Positions 23,112-33,180 are shown, counted from the first letter of the stretch. The stretch is DNA of 64,000 nt from Liolophura sinensis (GCF_032854445.1 NC_088305.1:30220628-30284627); one strand, 5' to 3'. The notes: generated by a model from the sequence alone, not told the origin. Program-made: numbers and translations.

Positions 23112-24024
23112 CAAGGCTCCTAATAATGTCATCTTTATTTGCAAGAATTATTATTATCAAATTCTTGTTAAAGAGCTATGTGCATCTACAACGACATCCA
23201 CGTATTGTGCTACTACATGTACTCTGGAGGAACTATTTAATAAACACAAAACCTTCCTTAAAGAAAGGCGCCTAAATATACCTACCCGTCATACAGAAAT
23301 ACCACAACTTTACTGGGTTCCTAAAATGCATAAATCCCCATAAAAGGTCGTTTTATTGCGAGTTCAAGAAGTTGTACCACCAAGCTTTTATCCAGCCTAC
23401 TTACGAGAGCGTTACACGAAGTAAAGTCATTTTGGAATAAGTATTGTTGTATAACGAAAAATTCAGGTGTCAACTGCATGTCAACTCATATGCATATACC
23501 GTACGAAGACGTATCCACATGGGATTTCTCTACTCTCTATACTACAATTCCTCACAAAGGTCTTGTTGAAAGAATATCGTCGTTAATTGTCTCGGTATTT
23601 ACTAAAACAGGTCACCGTTATATTAACGTCAGAAGCAATAAGGCTTTCTTTAGTTCTACTCTTTATGAAGGTTACCACTCATCGGATGATTCATTATTTA
23701 TTGAATTACTTGAATTTCTCATTAATAACATCTACGTGAAATTCGGGATACCATTTCCCAACAGTGCATAGGTATTCCAATGGGTACCACTTGTGCCCCT
23801 CTTTATGCAGGTCTATACCTGTTTTCATATGAATACGAGTATATACAGAAATTACTTAATAGTAATATCTTTAAATCTCGATCCTTTTCATTTACCAAGC
23901 GGTATATTGATGATCAACTGGCGTTAAATAACCCCCCATATTGCTAAAGCGGTGAAGGAAAATCTATCCGCCTTCATTGGATTTAAAGGAGACAACAGAT
24001 AGTCCTGATGGTACATCTTACTTG
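23112..24024 (+). pseudogene. PLE copy 2: reverse transcriptase part
   Basis: Continues the split element with 'APNNVIFICKNYY', then 'CTLEELFNKHKTF', 'IPTRHTEIPQLYW', motif A 'WDFSTLYTTIPH' (about 23520-23555), a frame break, motif B 'GIPMGTTCAPL' (about 23770-23805) and 'YIDDQLALNN' (about 23906-23935). Stops and frameshifts interrupt it several times. Confidence 0.85.
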
Positions 24025-24816
24025 TGTTATGTGCACGACTGCCGTCAGTTTCTAAATATAGCTTGCCACTGTTTACATATGCTAAGTTCAGGGAGTGCTG
24101 TCTGCCTCTACCTTAGAATATTCCAGAATGCGCTCAGTTCGGTTCCTGTTTGTTTACATCAAGTGTTCAGGAATTTTCTTATTCTGGACAATTCCACCAG
24201 GCTATATAAGATCTATAAAAGCAGGTCGAACAGGTGGAGAGAGACGGGAGAACAGAGAACGGAGAGAACAGAGAACGGAGAATTATTGAGAGTTTTGGAT
24301 GCTTTCGCTGTGTATTACTTTAGTAGGCCTTTTGTGCTGAATTTTGGTGTCTCTATAGCCTCTGGCTTTGTTATATCCTATCTCCACCGAGCATTTGTTC
24401 AGTCTGAACTTGTATGTTTAATTTGTGCTCTTATATACACAGTGCTTATTAGTACACGGACCCTGTCTGTGGAATTTTGTGTATATTTCGTCATACACTC
24501 AGTTATACTGTGGATTTTCCCTCTTGTGAATTTGCCTCTGAGCATTTATGCCTGCGTGGTATATATATTGTGGAATATATGCGTCCGTTTGGACTTGACA
24601 CCGTAAGTACTTTAGTATTTGTATAAATACTGCTATCCTTTCTTGTTAAACTTAAGTACTTTAGTATTTGTATAAGTCTTATTATCTGTTCTTGTTAAGC
24701 TAATAAATTGTTGTAAAATAAAATCTGCTGGTTTTGGTTACTTTTTTGTGCGGCCAAACTGTCGTGTATTTCGAACAAGCCATCTCTTTATAATACAGAC
24801 AGTTTGGGTCGTAACA
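24025..24816 (+). mobile_element. Solo LTR inside PLE copy 2
   Basis: 792 bp with ends TGTTATGTGC...GGTCGTAACA and a perfect 4-bp target duplication CTTG (24021-24024, 24817-24820). The rejoined host sequence 'CATCTTACTTGGATC' matches the intact Penelope copy (about 60445). It has a polyadenylation-type 'AATAAA' near 24715 and a pair of 'AAGTACTTTAGTATTTG' motifs 48 bp apart. The 209-codon frame 23977-24606 is PLE read into LTR, not a gene. Confidence 0.9.
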
Positions 24817-25203
24817 CTTGGATCTATATTTGTACAAAGACAAACAAGGTCTCCTTTCACGGCGACTTTACGACAAAAAGGATAATTTCAATTTTGATAT
24901 TGTAAATTATCCTTATTTGGATATCAATATACCAAAGGGTCCTGCATATGGCGCATACATATCTCGCCTTGTGACATTTGTCAGATCTTGCGTAAATTGT
25001 GATGACTTTAATCTGCGTCACAAGTTGTTAGTTCAAAAACCAGTTTGTCAAGGATACTCCATCAAACGCCTTCATTCTAAGTTTCTCAAATTTTACAATG
25101 AGTACAACATTCAGAATCCCTGGCGATCTGCTTGTGGTCAACCACATAGACGGCGCTGTTATCCTTATGTATATCTATCGCGTACATGGTATTTAACATC
25201 ATA
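24817..25203 (+). pseudogene. PLE copy 2: C-terminal RT/thumb region
   Basis: Encodes 'LDLYLYKDKQGLLSRRLYDK' type sequence matching 60300-60440 (-), then 'SRLVTFVRSCVNCDDFNLRH' and a C-terminal tail ending at TAA 25201. This is the best-preserved piece of the copy. Confidence 0.8.
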
Positions 25204-25596
25204 AATGGCGCTGATTGCCGAGTGTAGCCGTCTATCTTGTAGACAGCTTTTATACAGACCAGCATGTCATGTGTAACATCATAGATGGCGCATCTTGTAG
25301 TATGAGATCCTTACATATTAACGGGAAAGACGTAATCGTCCGTTACTTTTGAATCACAATCTATTCGGTTAAGGTCTGTAACGCTCGTCATTTTCGAACT
25401 GTATCTAATACCGCTTAACCTGGGGCTTAGGGGGCCGTAAAGGCAGCCATGCTCATTACATCTGCATGATGCCTTTATGAACAGTTGCAATCAAAGTGCG
25501 ACTGAGATACCTTGTTTACTTGTTATTTGACCTGGAACTCATTCATGGAATTTGAACTTTGATATGGAATTCATGCCTGGAAGATCCACTGTCTGC
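25204..25596 (+). repeat. PLE copy 2: 3' untranslated region (truncated)
   Basis: Matches the reverse complement of about 59650-60175 downstream of the - strand copy (for example 'TAACGCTCGTCATTTTC', 'TTGAACTTTGATATGGAATT'). It stops at about 25596, short of the 3' end seen at 59451. Confidence 0.75.
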
Positions 25597-25908
25597 AAAT
25601 TATTAAGTTCTCGTGGAAAGTTACTAGAACAAACTTTTTTCCAACAATATAAATATAAATATATATATATACATATATTTTTTTACCTTACTTGAGCCCC
25701 CGTTGACTCATGGAGATAAAGACTTATTCTCAAAACAACACGATCGTTTATTTGTTGTCTTTGCTGTGAGGAACTGCCGTTGTACCATTGTTGTTTCATG
25801 TCTTCTCCACGCCTTTCTCTAATATTGGCTTCAGTTTTGCTATCAATAATGCAGTTGACCCAGTGTCAGGCAGTGTAAAGAGACTGCCACTGTTCAGTGA
25901 GGGTCGGA
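25597..25908 (+). promoter_or_regulatory. Upstream region of the lectin gene (weak TATA-like tract)
   Basis: The 300 bp between the Penelope remnant and the first ATG contain an AT tract 'AAATATAAATATATATATAT' near 25650. A promoter is expected here or further upstream, but nothing specific can be proved from sequence. Confidence 0.25.
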
Positions 25909-25993
25909 ATGCTGAGCACCGTGGCACGGGGAATGATGGCATGGATAGTGTCGGCCTTCTTACTTTTTGGCAAGATGATGGTCACCCAGGCAG
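25909..25993 (+). CDS. Lectin gene exon 1: signal peptide
   Basis: ATG at 25909 begins 'MLSTVARGMMAWIV', a basic residue then a hydrophobic core (about residues 9-21), ending 'MVTQA' before the donor GCAG|GTAAGAAC at 25994, a strong consensus. It stops one base into a codon (phase 1), completed as Gly by exon 2. Cleavage is likely near Ala28. An in-frame GTG lies upstream at 25897, but ATG 25909 is the natural start. Confidence 0.75.
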
Positions 25994-28900
25994 GTAAGAA
26001 CAAAGGTAAAAATTTGTGTAAAAGGCTTCAACGTGTGCATCGAAAAGGTACCGACAACCTTAGCTCAGTCCTGATCTGATTCAAAAACTTTAAATATCTT
26101 CACATTTAGTGCTTGGAATTGTTTGACAAACTACCACAACCTTGCCACACATTATGCAGACACCAGGCACAATGTCTCAGCCCGTCACATTGCGCACACA
26201 CCAGACATAGCGCTCCAGCCAGTCACATTTTACTGACCACATTATACAGACACCAGGCATGATTTTCCAACCTTTCACATTGTACAGACACCAGGAGTGA
26301 CGGCACATTATACAGAAACCAGGCATAATGTCCGAGCCCGTCATATTGTACAGACACCAGGTGGGAAGCCTCCGTGTATCACATTGTACAGACACAAGGT
26401 ATGATGCCTCCGTCCGTCACACTATTCAGACAGCAGGCATGACGCCTTCGTCTGTGACATTATACAGACACCAGCCATGACGCCCCAGCCTGTCACATTG
26501 CAAACACCAGCCATGACAAAACTTGTGGAATTACCTAATGTCCCCGTTTGTGTGGCCTTGGTGAAAATGAGCGATTGACTTGACAGTTTGAAGATTATTT
26601 CTCTTTCACCAGTATGATGGATACCTGTGCGTGACATGTTGGAAAGGTCGGTAGTTTACCCCGAAATCCCCACCACAGTCAATGTATAAGTGAAAAAGTC
26701 TTGACTATTGCGTTAAACATCAAATTAATGAACCAATAAATCTAAACGAAAACTAGGGCGATTGCGACATTTTTTTATGTTAAAGATCTCCCTCCATTAA
26801 TCTGGTCGTCGTCGTATAAGTGAAATGCGGCGTAAAATATTCAACCCAATTAATTCACAAATGTTAAGGATCTAAATGCATTCACTAATGTTTAGATGAA
26901 AATACAGAGGCGACTTCATGCGATACCGTTACTATAACGATCTACATGTAAACAATGTTGAAAACAACACTGAGGGCCAGAGTGAAATGCAAAAAATTTT
27001 CCAGCATTCATATATTGAAAATCGTCGGACAGACAGCAATAAACGGAATCAGTTCCCAGTTCAGCTACATTATTATACTGAGCATAATGAGACGAGGCCG
27101 ACGACCTAGCCAAGCAAAGAGAGGTCTTTATTTAACGAGTATGTTAAATTCATTTACCCTTAGGTAAAAGTGTCAAGCGTTCCAGAATGTAAAAAGTATC
27201 TGCACTGCACGCTGATGATTTTCACTACCCTGCCTTTCCTTCCTGCCACTTTTAGCAGTAGATGGCGTAAGAGGCTGAAGGCGAAGACGTAAGTTCTTCA
27301 AACAAAGGAAAAAATTTGCATGAAAGGCAAAAAAAAAAAAAAGAAAAAAAAAAACGTCACATACCATAAATAAGTCGTTCATCACTTCGGCCGTAGGTCC
27401 ATAACAACCAGATTAACCACTGTTCATTATAAACATATAAACCAGAAAAAAATGTATCAGCTAGAGACTGTTATGACATAACTCCCGTTAGATCAACGGG
27501 TCTTTGGTAATTTATCATTGTTTGTTACTGGTAGGGGTTCACAGACTACACGGAATTCTTATTTCGAAGTATAAGACATACATATGTCCACTGGGTTCAG
27601 TCTCATTTATGTAACACGTGCACTGGAAATCTAAAAACATATCCCAATGACTTGTTTTTATTCTAAAATTATTATTTCTATTTTTAAGGATCTTGTTTCC
27701 AAGACACGCTGAAACTAGACTTAGTCACCGAATGGCAGTCCCAGTGTTTCGGTTTCAAAGATTCCTTGTATACATGGTCCGAGGCTGCGCGGGCTTGTCA
27801 GCGTATGGACGCCAATCTTATCCGAATGACGGGACCAGAGGTTCAAGTTATGATGGCGGACAAAATAGCCAAGATGCACAGCGGACGGCACGAAATTGTG
27901 TCATTTTGGCTGGGAGCAAGAGACGAGAAAAAGACAAACGAATGGCGTTGGGAGAATAGTGAGTGTTGTACTGTATTACTTGTATTCCTAAAAAGCCACT
28001 TTGTATACCCCCGTCCAAAATGATCCCGTCTCTTCCAGTCCCTTGAAGAGACAGGTTGTGGGTTTTGAAAACACAAAACTACCTATTAATTTGAGAGATG
28101 CTTTATGTCGATATTCATGAATACTAACAATATTTCAATCTCTCTCCGATGTGTTGCCTGTGGGATCTAGATGACAAATTAGCGGTCGACTGTCATTGTG
28201 GGTCCGTTTTCGCTCTTAATTATACGTTTCTAGATCACCACTAAATTGTACTAGATTATTCCTCATCGTATGGCTGCTCTGCTTACATAATTTCTTCCAA
28301 ATTCTCACTTAACTTTTTTTTCGTAAAGTTACTAGCTTGACGACAGACAGACTCAGAAAGAGAGGTAGCCGCCGGAGAAACGTACAGTGTCCATGGCGGA
28401 TGTAAATGAAACTATTTCACGACGGTAAACTTATTTATGAGATGAAAAGTGAATTCGTAGCCAGTGTCATAACAAACCAGCTGACCCAAGACAGCCTCCA
28501 GCACACACAAGACTGCCTTAACCTGACTCAAGACCGCCTCCAACTGACTCAAGACCGCCTCCAACTGACTCTAAACCGTCTCCAGCTGACGCAAGATCGC
28601 CTCCAACGAATTATCTGAGAGAGTAGCGGACAAACCCAAAACTACTCAGTTACTAAAGAGGGAAAAACCAGTGATTTTTGACAATAAGTCCACAGTTGTT
28701 ATTTAAATCAGTTTCACTATTTGCCAAGAATAGTGGAGGTCCAAATTTAAATCCTGCTGTGGCCACATATTAAATCATCCCACTATCACAAACGTAAAAA
28801 TAAGTGGTGATGAACAAAAAACCTAAGTGGTGATGAACTAACACCCTAACTAGTGATGAACAAAAAACCTAAGTGGTGATAAACAAAAAACCTAAGTGGT

Positions 28901-31900
28901 GATGAACAAAAAACCTAAGCGGTGATGAACTAAAACCCTAAGTAGTGATGAACAAAAAGCCTAAGTGGTGATCAAAACTTGGTTTATCGCTCTTGGCAGA
29001 TGATGCATTGGAATGGACCAGCTGGACCGCCGGACCCCATTCTGGAACGTGTGTCATCTACGATGGCTACCTTGCGGGCTGGCGGAAAACTAACTGCGAA
29101 TCTTTTGACGCAACAGTATGTCAGAAAGGTCAACTATACTGAAGCATTTTTATCTATTCCATGCGTTTTGGAACCAGATAAAGTTTATGTACATGTTTGT
29201 GGGAAACCCAGACAGAATCTGGCGGCAATCACCACTTCACGCCAAATACCCGACAATCCTTCCGATGTAAGGCATCGGCCGAGTTCATGAGAGCGGGAAT
29301 GATCTTGTCAGTGATTGCCTGGTGTTTGAGTGGTTTGAGTGGTAAAACAAGCAATTGGTATCATCACGTAATTTCCCAATGTCTGTTCAACTAAGCCACG
29401 TGTAAATACAGACATTGTGTGTCTTGGAAGGTTTAATTTATGTTATATTGAACTAATATTGGTATTCACTAATACACATCCGGGAAGGAATCAATATGCC
29501 CACAAAAATATACATTTCACGATTGGAAGCACATGACCTCCGTTAGTATCCCCATTAAGCTCTTGTTAGAACTGTTGTGAATCTGCCTGGTTGTTCTGTG
29601 ATGTATGTATTCGATCATTGATAATGTTTCCTTCTAGATTTGCCTCCACAAAGTTATACTACGGAAAAACAGACCACTGCTGTCAGTTCAATAGGAGATT
29701 CGCCATCTACCGGTAAAACATGATGTTCTTATATTTGCAAGGGCAGAATTCTCCGGGAGATATTTTGCTTGATTAATTTAGTGTATGATGGTTGTTGTCT
29801 GCTTACATACATAAAAGTTGCTTATAGTGATATAAAATCCGTGTTGATATTTACTGTATTTTGATCTTAAGAGCAGCATTCATCATAAGAACATTATCAA
29901 TTTAGAACACGTCTTGATGATAACAGTAAACGATAATAGGTTTTCCCCATATTGACTTTGTTAATTTCTTACCCACGATTTACAACCTCTATTTCCTGGG
30001 TAGCAAAGTCTCTTCAAAAATTCATTCAGCAAAGATGCAGTTAAGAAATAAAATAATGGACAAAAGTCGAAAAAAAATTAATATTTTTTTTGGTGGAACA
30101 ACGCAGATGAACTTTAAAGTTGCATTTTACTACCTAGCAAAAATTTATTTTTCTTTATCTAAATCTATCTCTCTTTCTCTACTGTCATTCATATGTGAGT
30201 TTTCTCTTGTTACAATGGATTTCCTGCTCGCCTTTGTGTAGTTGTTTTTTAGTCACACAAGATTTTCTCCTGGGTAGGAACTTACATGTATGATCTAATT
30301 GCGAATTTGAGTCAAGACATTTGACAGGGACCTGGCGAAGGGTCTTCAAACTAACCGGCACGGTTTACATTATTAACTATTAAAGTACGGTATTTACCAA
30401 TCACATAAATAAAAATAAACATAGTTTAAATTCCTCTCCTTTGCAACTGAAAATACTTTTATTTCTTTGATTATCAACAAATGTTTCATTGCGTTCACTT
30501 TTAGACGCAACGCTAGTACCTGAGGAAACTTCCGGCATCCCAACGTCTGCACTTCCGGTCAATGATCTAGCCCAAAGACTGGTAAGGAAAAACACCAATA
30601 AACAACAGTACCAAAGGTTAAGGTACTTCTCAGGTAAGAGTCAAACTGAATTTATTTGACATCGAAATTTATGTTTGATTTAAACCGAAACAGTTAGATG
30701 TGTAAAGATGATACATATATGAGGCTGCATGTTAGGTTAAAAAAAACATTAGCTGTAAAATTCTGATTGTACATGCACGTAGCTGTGGCAGTGACTTGAC
30801 ACAGTGAGTTTCCACGAATATGGCTGCGATGTTGCTGTTAGCAGTCATACTAAGTAACGTTTCACTATAATTAGTCACTCATTCACACAATGAGTCGAGC
30901 CATTGTTTAGGCCTGTCTGGAAACCAGGCCCCGTTACAGCGACTAGGAGATTCAGATATGTGTATATGTTGAGAATGAGATGAAATTTGTATCGATGCTC
31001 ACATAGAATACCACCCATACCAACAGAGAATATTTCACTTATACGACGACGGCGAGCAAGCTTAAAGCTTGAGAACTACAAGCCACAACACCTCACCAAG
31101 AACCCTGTAAATTTCCGGATTTAAGGTCGCAGCAGTGTCAGCTGGATCTGAATTCCATTAAATACTTCTTCTTATAGTTTTCGAGCAGCGACTGATGCCT
31201 GTAAATTGACAAGATGCCGTATTTCACCGGTTAAGTGTGACCATGCGCCTGGAGCCTCTCATCAATGTGGCCACTGTGAGTTCATGTCCAGCTCACACTG
31301 GCTTTCCCTCCGGCCGTAAGTGGGAACTGTCAGCAAACTGCGAATGGTCGTGGATTTCCCCAGGACTCCGCCTAATTTCCTCCCACCACAATGCTGGCCG
31401 CCGACATATAAGTGAAATATTCTTTATTACGGCGTAAATTACCAATCAAATAAATCAGTGTTTTGGCTGCTCTGATTTTACCCTCTTTGTTTGTATTGTG
31501 TCCAGTTTACTGCTCAGAACTGGTTCTCACCAAGCTGTATTTTTTTTTCATTTTCTTCTTTAAAAATTTAATGATTTTGGTGCTTTGGAGAATGTCTTAT
31601 CACACTTCAAGTTCTAATTGTCTCACTGGTCTGAAAGTTCACACTTTTAGTTAAAGGGAGACAACTTCTGTGACATTTTTCCTTAACGTCATTTCGCGAT
31701 GTAACTACCCTTAAGTTTATTGTCATGAAATGAACACCAGTAAAATAAACAACTGCTCAAGAATAGTTGAGTGAGAGAAATAAGATTTGAGATGCAACAG
31801 CAAACAGTTAAATTAATGACACTAAAAGCTGATTGATTGACTGATTTGTTTGATTGGTGTTTTACGCTGTACTCAAGAATATTTCACTTATACGACGGCG

Positions 31901-32320
31901 GCCAGCATTATGGTGGGAGGAAACCGGGCAGAGCCCGTAGGAAATCCACGTGCATCCGCAGGATAAAAGCTGATTGAACTATTCACTGAATCAGTCAGTA
32001 AACCATTGAATATGTGAATCAAACAGTGAATGAACTAAGTAAAACATTCATGTATTATCACTTTTCCATTTTGACTGCCAACAGTGATGCCTGGGAAGCA
32101 TCTCCTGTCCGTTCCGTTGGTGTCGACGAAAGCCTGGTCCTTCACAAGCTGTTCAGCTCAGTGCACGGTGGAAGACATGTGTGTCCTGGCCAACTTTGAC
32201 CTTCTCCGCAGGACCTGTAACCTTTATAACACGATGTCGGCCTTGAAGCAGGGATTTGAAAGGACCAACGCATGGTATCTGATGGTTGCCAAAGAGAAGA
32301 TAGTTCCTGATATGAACTGA
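25909..32320 (+). CDS. Secreted C-type lectin-domain protein with PAN-like tail (spliced; one gene or two adjacent genes)
   Basis: Exons 25909-25993, 27689-27958, 29000-29128, 29638-29712, 30505-30633 and 32085-32320 join in phase to 307 codons. Every junction has GT...AG and is phase 1. Residues 1-28 are a signal peptide, about 30-161 a C-type lectin-like domain, 162-229 a Ser/Thr/Pro-containing linker, and about 247-280 a cysteine motif like a PAN/apple core (C252, C256, C262, C274). The product should be secreted, binding sugar or another ligand, perhaps in immunity or mucus. The junction from exon 3 to exon 4 uses a weak donor (AAAG|GTCAAC). Without it, translation ends at TGA 29140-29142 as a 165-residue lectin, and 29287 could start a second secreted gene carrying the PAN exons. 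Only transcripts can decide. Introns hold SINEs and minisatellites. Confidence 0.7.
26130..26520. repeat. Intron 1 minisatellite, about 38-bp degenerate units
   Basis: About ten units centred on 'TTATACAGACACCAGGCATG' with variable spacers that often include 'CCGTCACATT'. Noncoding. Confidence 0.75.
26570..26850 (+). mobile_element. Intron 1 SINE-like remnants
   Basis: 26590-26750 ('CTTTCACCAGTATGATGG' to 'GTGAAAAAGTCTTGACTATTG') resembles 58575-58745, a worn SINE-like family. 26810-26845 ('GTCGTATAAGTGAAATGCGG') is the 3' end of a family A SINE. Confidence 0.5.
26851..27688. other. Rest of intron 1
   Basis: No element recognised apart from an A-rich run near 27330-27352. It ends in the acceptor TTTCTATTTTTAAG at 27688. 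Confidence 0.5.
27689..27958 (+). CDS. Lectin gene exon 2: N-terminal half of the C-type lectin domain
   Basis: Acceptor TTTTTAAG|GA and donor AATA|GTGAGTG, 270 bp (90 codons), phase 1 at both ends. It encodes 'GSCFQDTLKL', then 'WQSQCFGF', 'YTWSEAARACQRMDANL' (the typical C-type lectin helix with its cysteine), 'IVSFWLGARD' (WIGL-like strand) and 'EWRWEN'. Cysteines fit the long-form fold with an extra N-terminal pair. Two other frames across this exon are open but lack domain logic. Confidence 0.85.
28406..28618 (+). other. Intron 2 heptad-repeat frame (21-bp minisatellite)
   Basis: A 71-codon ATG frame contains six tandem 21-bp units (28478-28603) encoding LTQDRLQ-type heptads, which would form an amphipathic coiled coil. 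It lies inside intron 2, between the two halves of the lectin domain, and lacks obvious splice partners in register. It could be a remnant exon, an alternative exon or chance; I do not call a gene. Confidence 0.35.
28801..28977. repeat. 23-bp minisatellite ending at the exon 3 splice acceptor
   Basis: Eight head-to-tail units of exactly 23 bp ('AAGTGGTGATGAAC' plus 'AAAAAACCT'). The last decays at about 28977, only about 20 bp before the acceptor AG at 28998-28999. Several units contain CTAAG or CTAAC, similar to branch-point sequences. Confidence 0.9.
29000..29142 (+). CDS. Lectin gene exon 3: C-terminal half of the C-type lectin domain
   Basis: Acceptor CTCTTGGCAG at 28999. The phase-1 join to exon 2 gives 'WENNDALEWTSW', then 'SGTCVIYDG', 'GWRKTNCESF' and 'TVCQK', completing the domain with cysteines C136, C151 and C159. 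The usual EPN/QPD and WND calcium-site motifs are not present ('TAGPHSG', 'GWRKTNC'), so calcium-dependent sugar binding is doubtful. It either ends at TGA 29140-29142 or splices at 29128|GTCAAC. Confidence 0.8.
29287..29341 (+). CDS. Candidate alternative first exon (second signal peptide)
   Basis: ATG 29287 encodes 'MRAGMILSVIAWCLSGLS', a compact signal-peptide-like sequence, and meets a donor GAGTG|GTAAAAC at 29342 in phase 1. Joined to exon 4 (29638) it would give a 164-residue secreted protein of linker plus PAN-like motif. It lies 145 bp downstream of the lectin stop codon. This exon is a prediction; an alternative promoter or a separate gene are both possible. Confidence 0.45.
29638..29712 (+). 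CDS. Exon 4: Ser/Thr-rich linker
   Basis: Acceptor TTCCTTCTAG, donor ACCG|GTAAAAC, 75 bp, phase 1 at both ends. Encodes 'LPPQSYTTEKQTTAVSS', low complexity and a likely O-glycosylated spacer. Confidence 0.6.
29715..30504. other. Intron 4
   Basis: AT-rich intron. It contains no recognised element and ends in the acceptor TTCACTTTTAG at 30504. Confidence 0.45.
30505..30633 (+). CDS. Exon 5: linker
   Basis: Acceptor CACTTTTAG, strong donor TCAG|GTAAGAG at 30634, 129 bp, phase 1 at both ends. Encodes 'DATLVPEETSGIPTSALPV' then a basic, Gln-rich end ('RKNTNKQQYQRLRYFS'). The open frame, splice sites and phase agree with neighbouring exons. Confidence 0.65.
31225..31458 (+). mobile_element. SINE family A in intron 5
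   Basis: B-box region 'GAGTTCATGTCCAGCTCAC', core 'CTCCGGCCGTAAGTGGGAAC' and tail 'GCGTAAATTACCAATCAAAT'. The head is degraded. A short - strand fragment of the same family lies at 31025-31055. Confidence 0.8.
31459..31822. other. Intron 5, unassigned part
   Basis: T-rich and AT-rich intronic sequence; nothing recognised. Confidence 0.4.
31837..31973 (-). mobile_element. 5'-truncated SINE family A in intron 5
   Basis: Read on the - strand, core 'GGTTTCCTCCCACCATAATG' and tail 'GCGTAAAACACCAATCAAAC'. Flanked by a 14-bp target duplication TAAAAGCTGATTGA (31823-31836, 31974-31987), so the truncation dates from the insertion. Confidence 0.9.
32085..32320 (+). CDS. Last exon: PAN/apple-like cysteine domain and stop
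   Basis: Acceptor CTGCCAACAG at 32084. The phase-1 join gives Val230, then 'AWSFTSCSAQCTVEDMCVL' and 'ANFDLLRRTCNLYN', a C-x3-C-x5-C-x11-C pattern with the aromatic and 'C.LY' features of PAN/apple modules. Stop TGA at 32318-32320. The module is short, so disulphide completeness is uncertain. PAN domains usually mediate protein or carbohydrate contacts outside the cell. Confidence 0.7.
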
Positions 32321-33049
32321 CACTGAAGGTGTCAGACGCCAACCTTAAACAAGACGATTAGGGACAACATAACTCTGGTGGATGACAAACAATTCACGAA
32401 CGATTTCCGTCCAAAATACTGGATGGGAAAGCCAGAATTTCACTGCCGATCTGACTAGAAAATCTTACAGCGGTAAAAAAGTATTCCCTGACATTCTTGT
32501 TACGTTGCGGAGTGTTATACATGTGACAGCAAAAATAGTCTTTTTGTGTTGCTGTGTGTGTGTTTACCTAAGATTTTACAGATTTATTCCCGGGGGGGGG
32601 GGGGGAGGGGGGGGTGATTTGTATCATCGTTTTCAGTTTTCATGTTCTACACAGGAAGATACAAAACTTCTTTGCCTTTTTGTATTTGATCTGAAGACAT
32701 TCCAAACCTGTTGAAATTATAAGCACTCAGGCATCGGATAAAAGCAAATTGCCAGTTTAATACTTAAAATACGCAGTCTAGTACATTTCCAGCTTGACAA
32801 TGCTATAACGAAAAATATATGATCAGTAACTTGTATTTGTTATAACGTTATAGCCTTATAATAAGTGATTCTTTCTTGGGCAGATTTTTTTATATTCCCT
32901 CCATCTCTTTGTTCGTAAAACCTTGGTAAGAATGATTGTCAATGTCGCTCGCGGGAAATATTAATTGACAAATTCTTTAGTATGCCTTCAAAAAAATAGT
33001 CAAATACAGACACCTAGCAAATATGATACTTTAAATCATTTTATTTTTA
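32321..33049 (+). other. Downstream of the lectin/PAN stop; 3' UTR expected
   Basis: No further exon can be supported. A G-rich run (32591-32616) sits in this interval. The first clear AATAAA is only at 33263, after a SINE remnant, so the polyadenylation site is unknown. Confidence 0.35.
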
Positions 33050-33180
33050 TTTATTTTTTTTATTTTGAGTGTTATTCTCAAGAATATTTTACTTATAAGA
33101 TGGAGATCAGCATTTTATATGGTGGGAGGAATTCCGACAGAGCACGGAAAAAAGCCACCACCATAGGCAGACTTCAGCAA
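33050..33180 (-). mobile_element. Worn SINE family A fragment
   Basis: 'TCAAGAATATTTTACTTATA' and 'TATGGTGGGAGGAATTCCGA' are degraded family A core on the - strand. Confidence 0.55.

Larger units (their letters stand above)
18242..25596 (+). mobile_element. Penelope-like element, copy 2 (decayed, twice interrupted)
   Basis: Pieces 18242-18606, 23112-24024 and 24817-25596 line up in order with the - strand copy at 59451-62945. The 5' GIY-YIG part is missing and the linker region has an internal deletion. The first piece reads up to 'VADK' and continues after the LTR element as 'APNNVIFICKNYY', so the split falls inside the conserved DK(G/A) motif of PLEs. The RT shows motif A ('WDFSTLYTTIPH'), motif B ('GIPMGTTCAPL') and 'YIDD', with stops and frameshifts. 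It is dead, but it is the substrate that dates two LTR insertions. Confidence 0.88.

Noticed and set aside
27693-27959. Alternative 88-codon frame across lectin exon 2
   Set aside because: It is out of phase with the splice sites and lacks the cysteine and Trp pattern that the other frame has.
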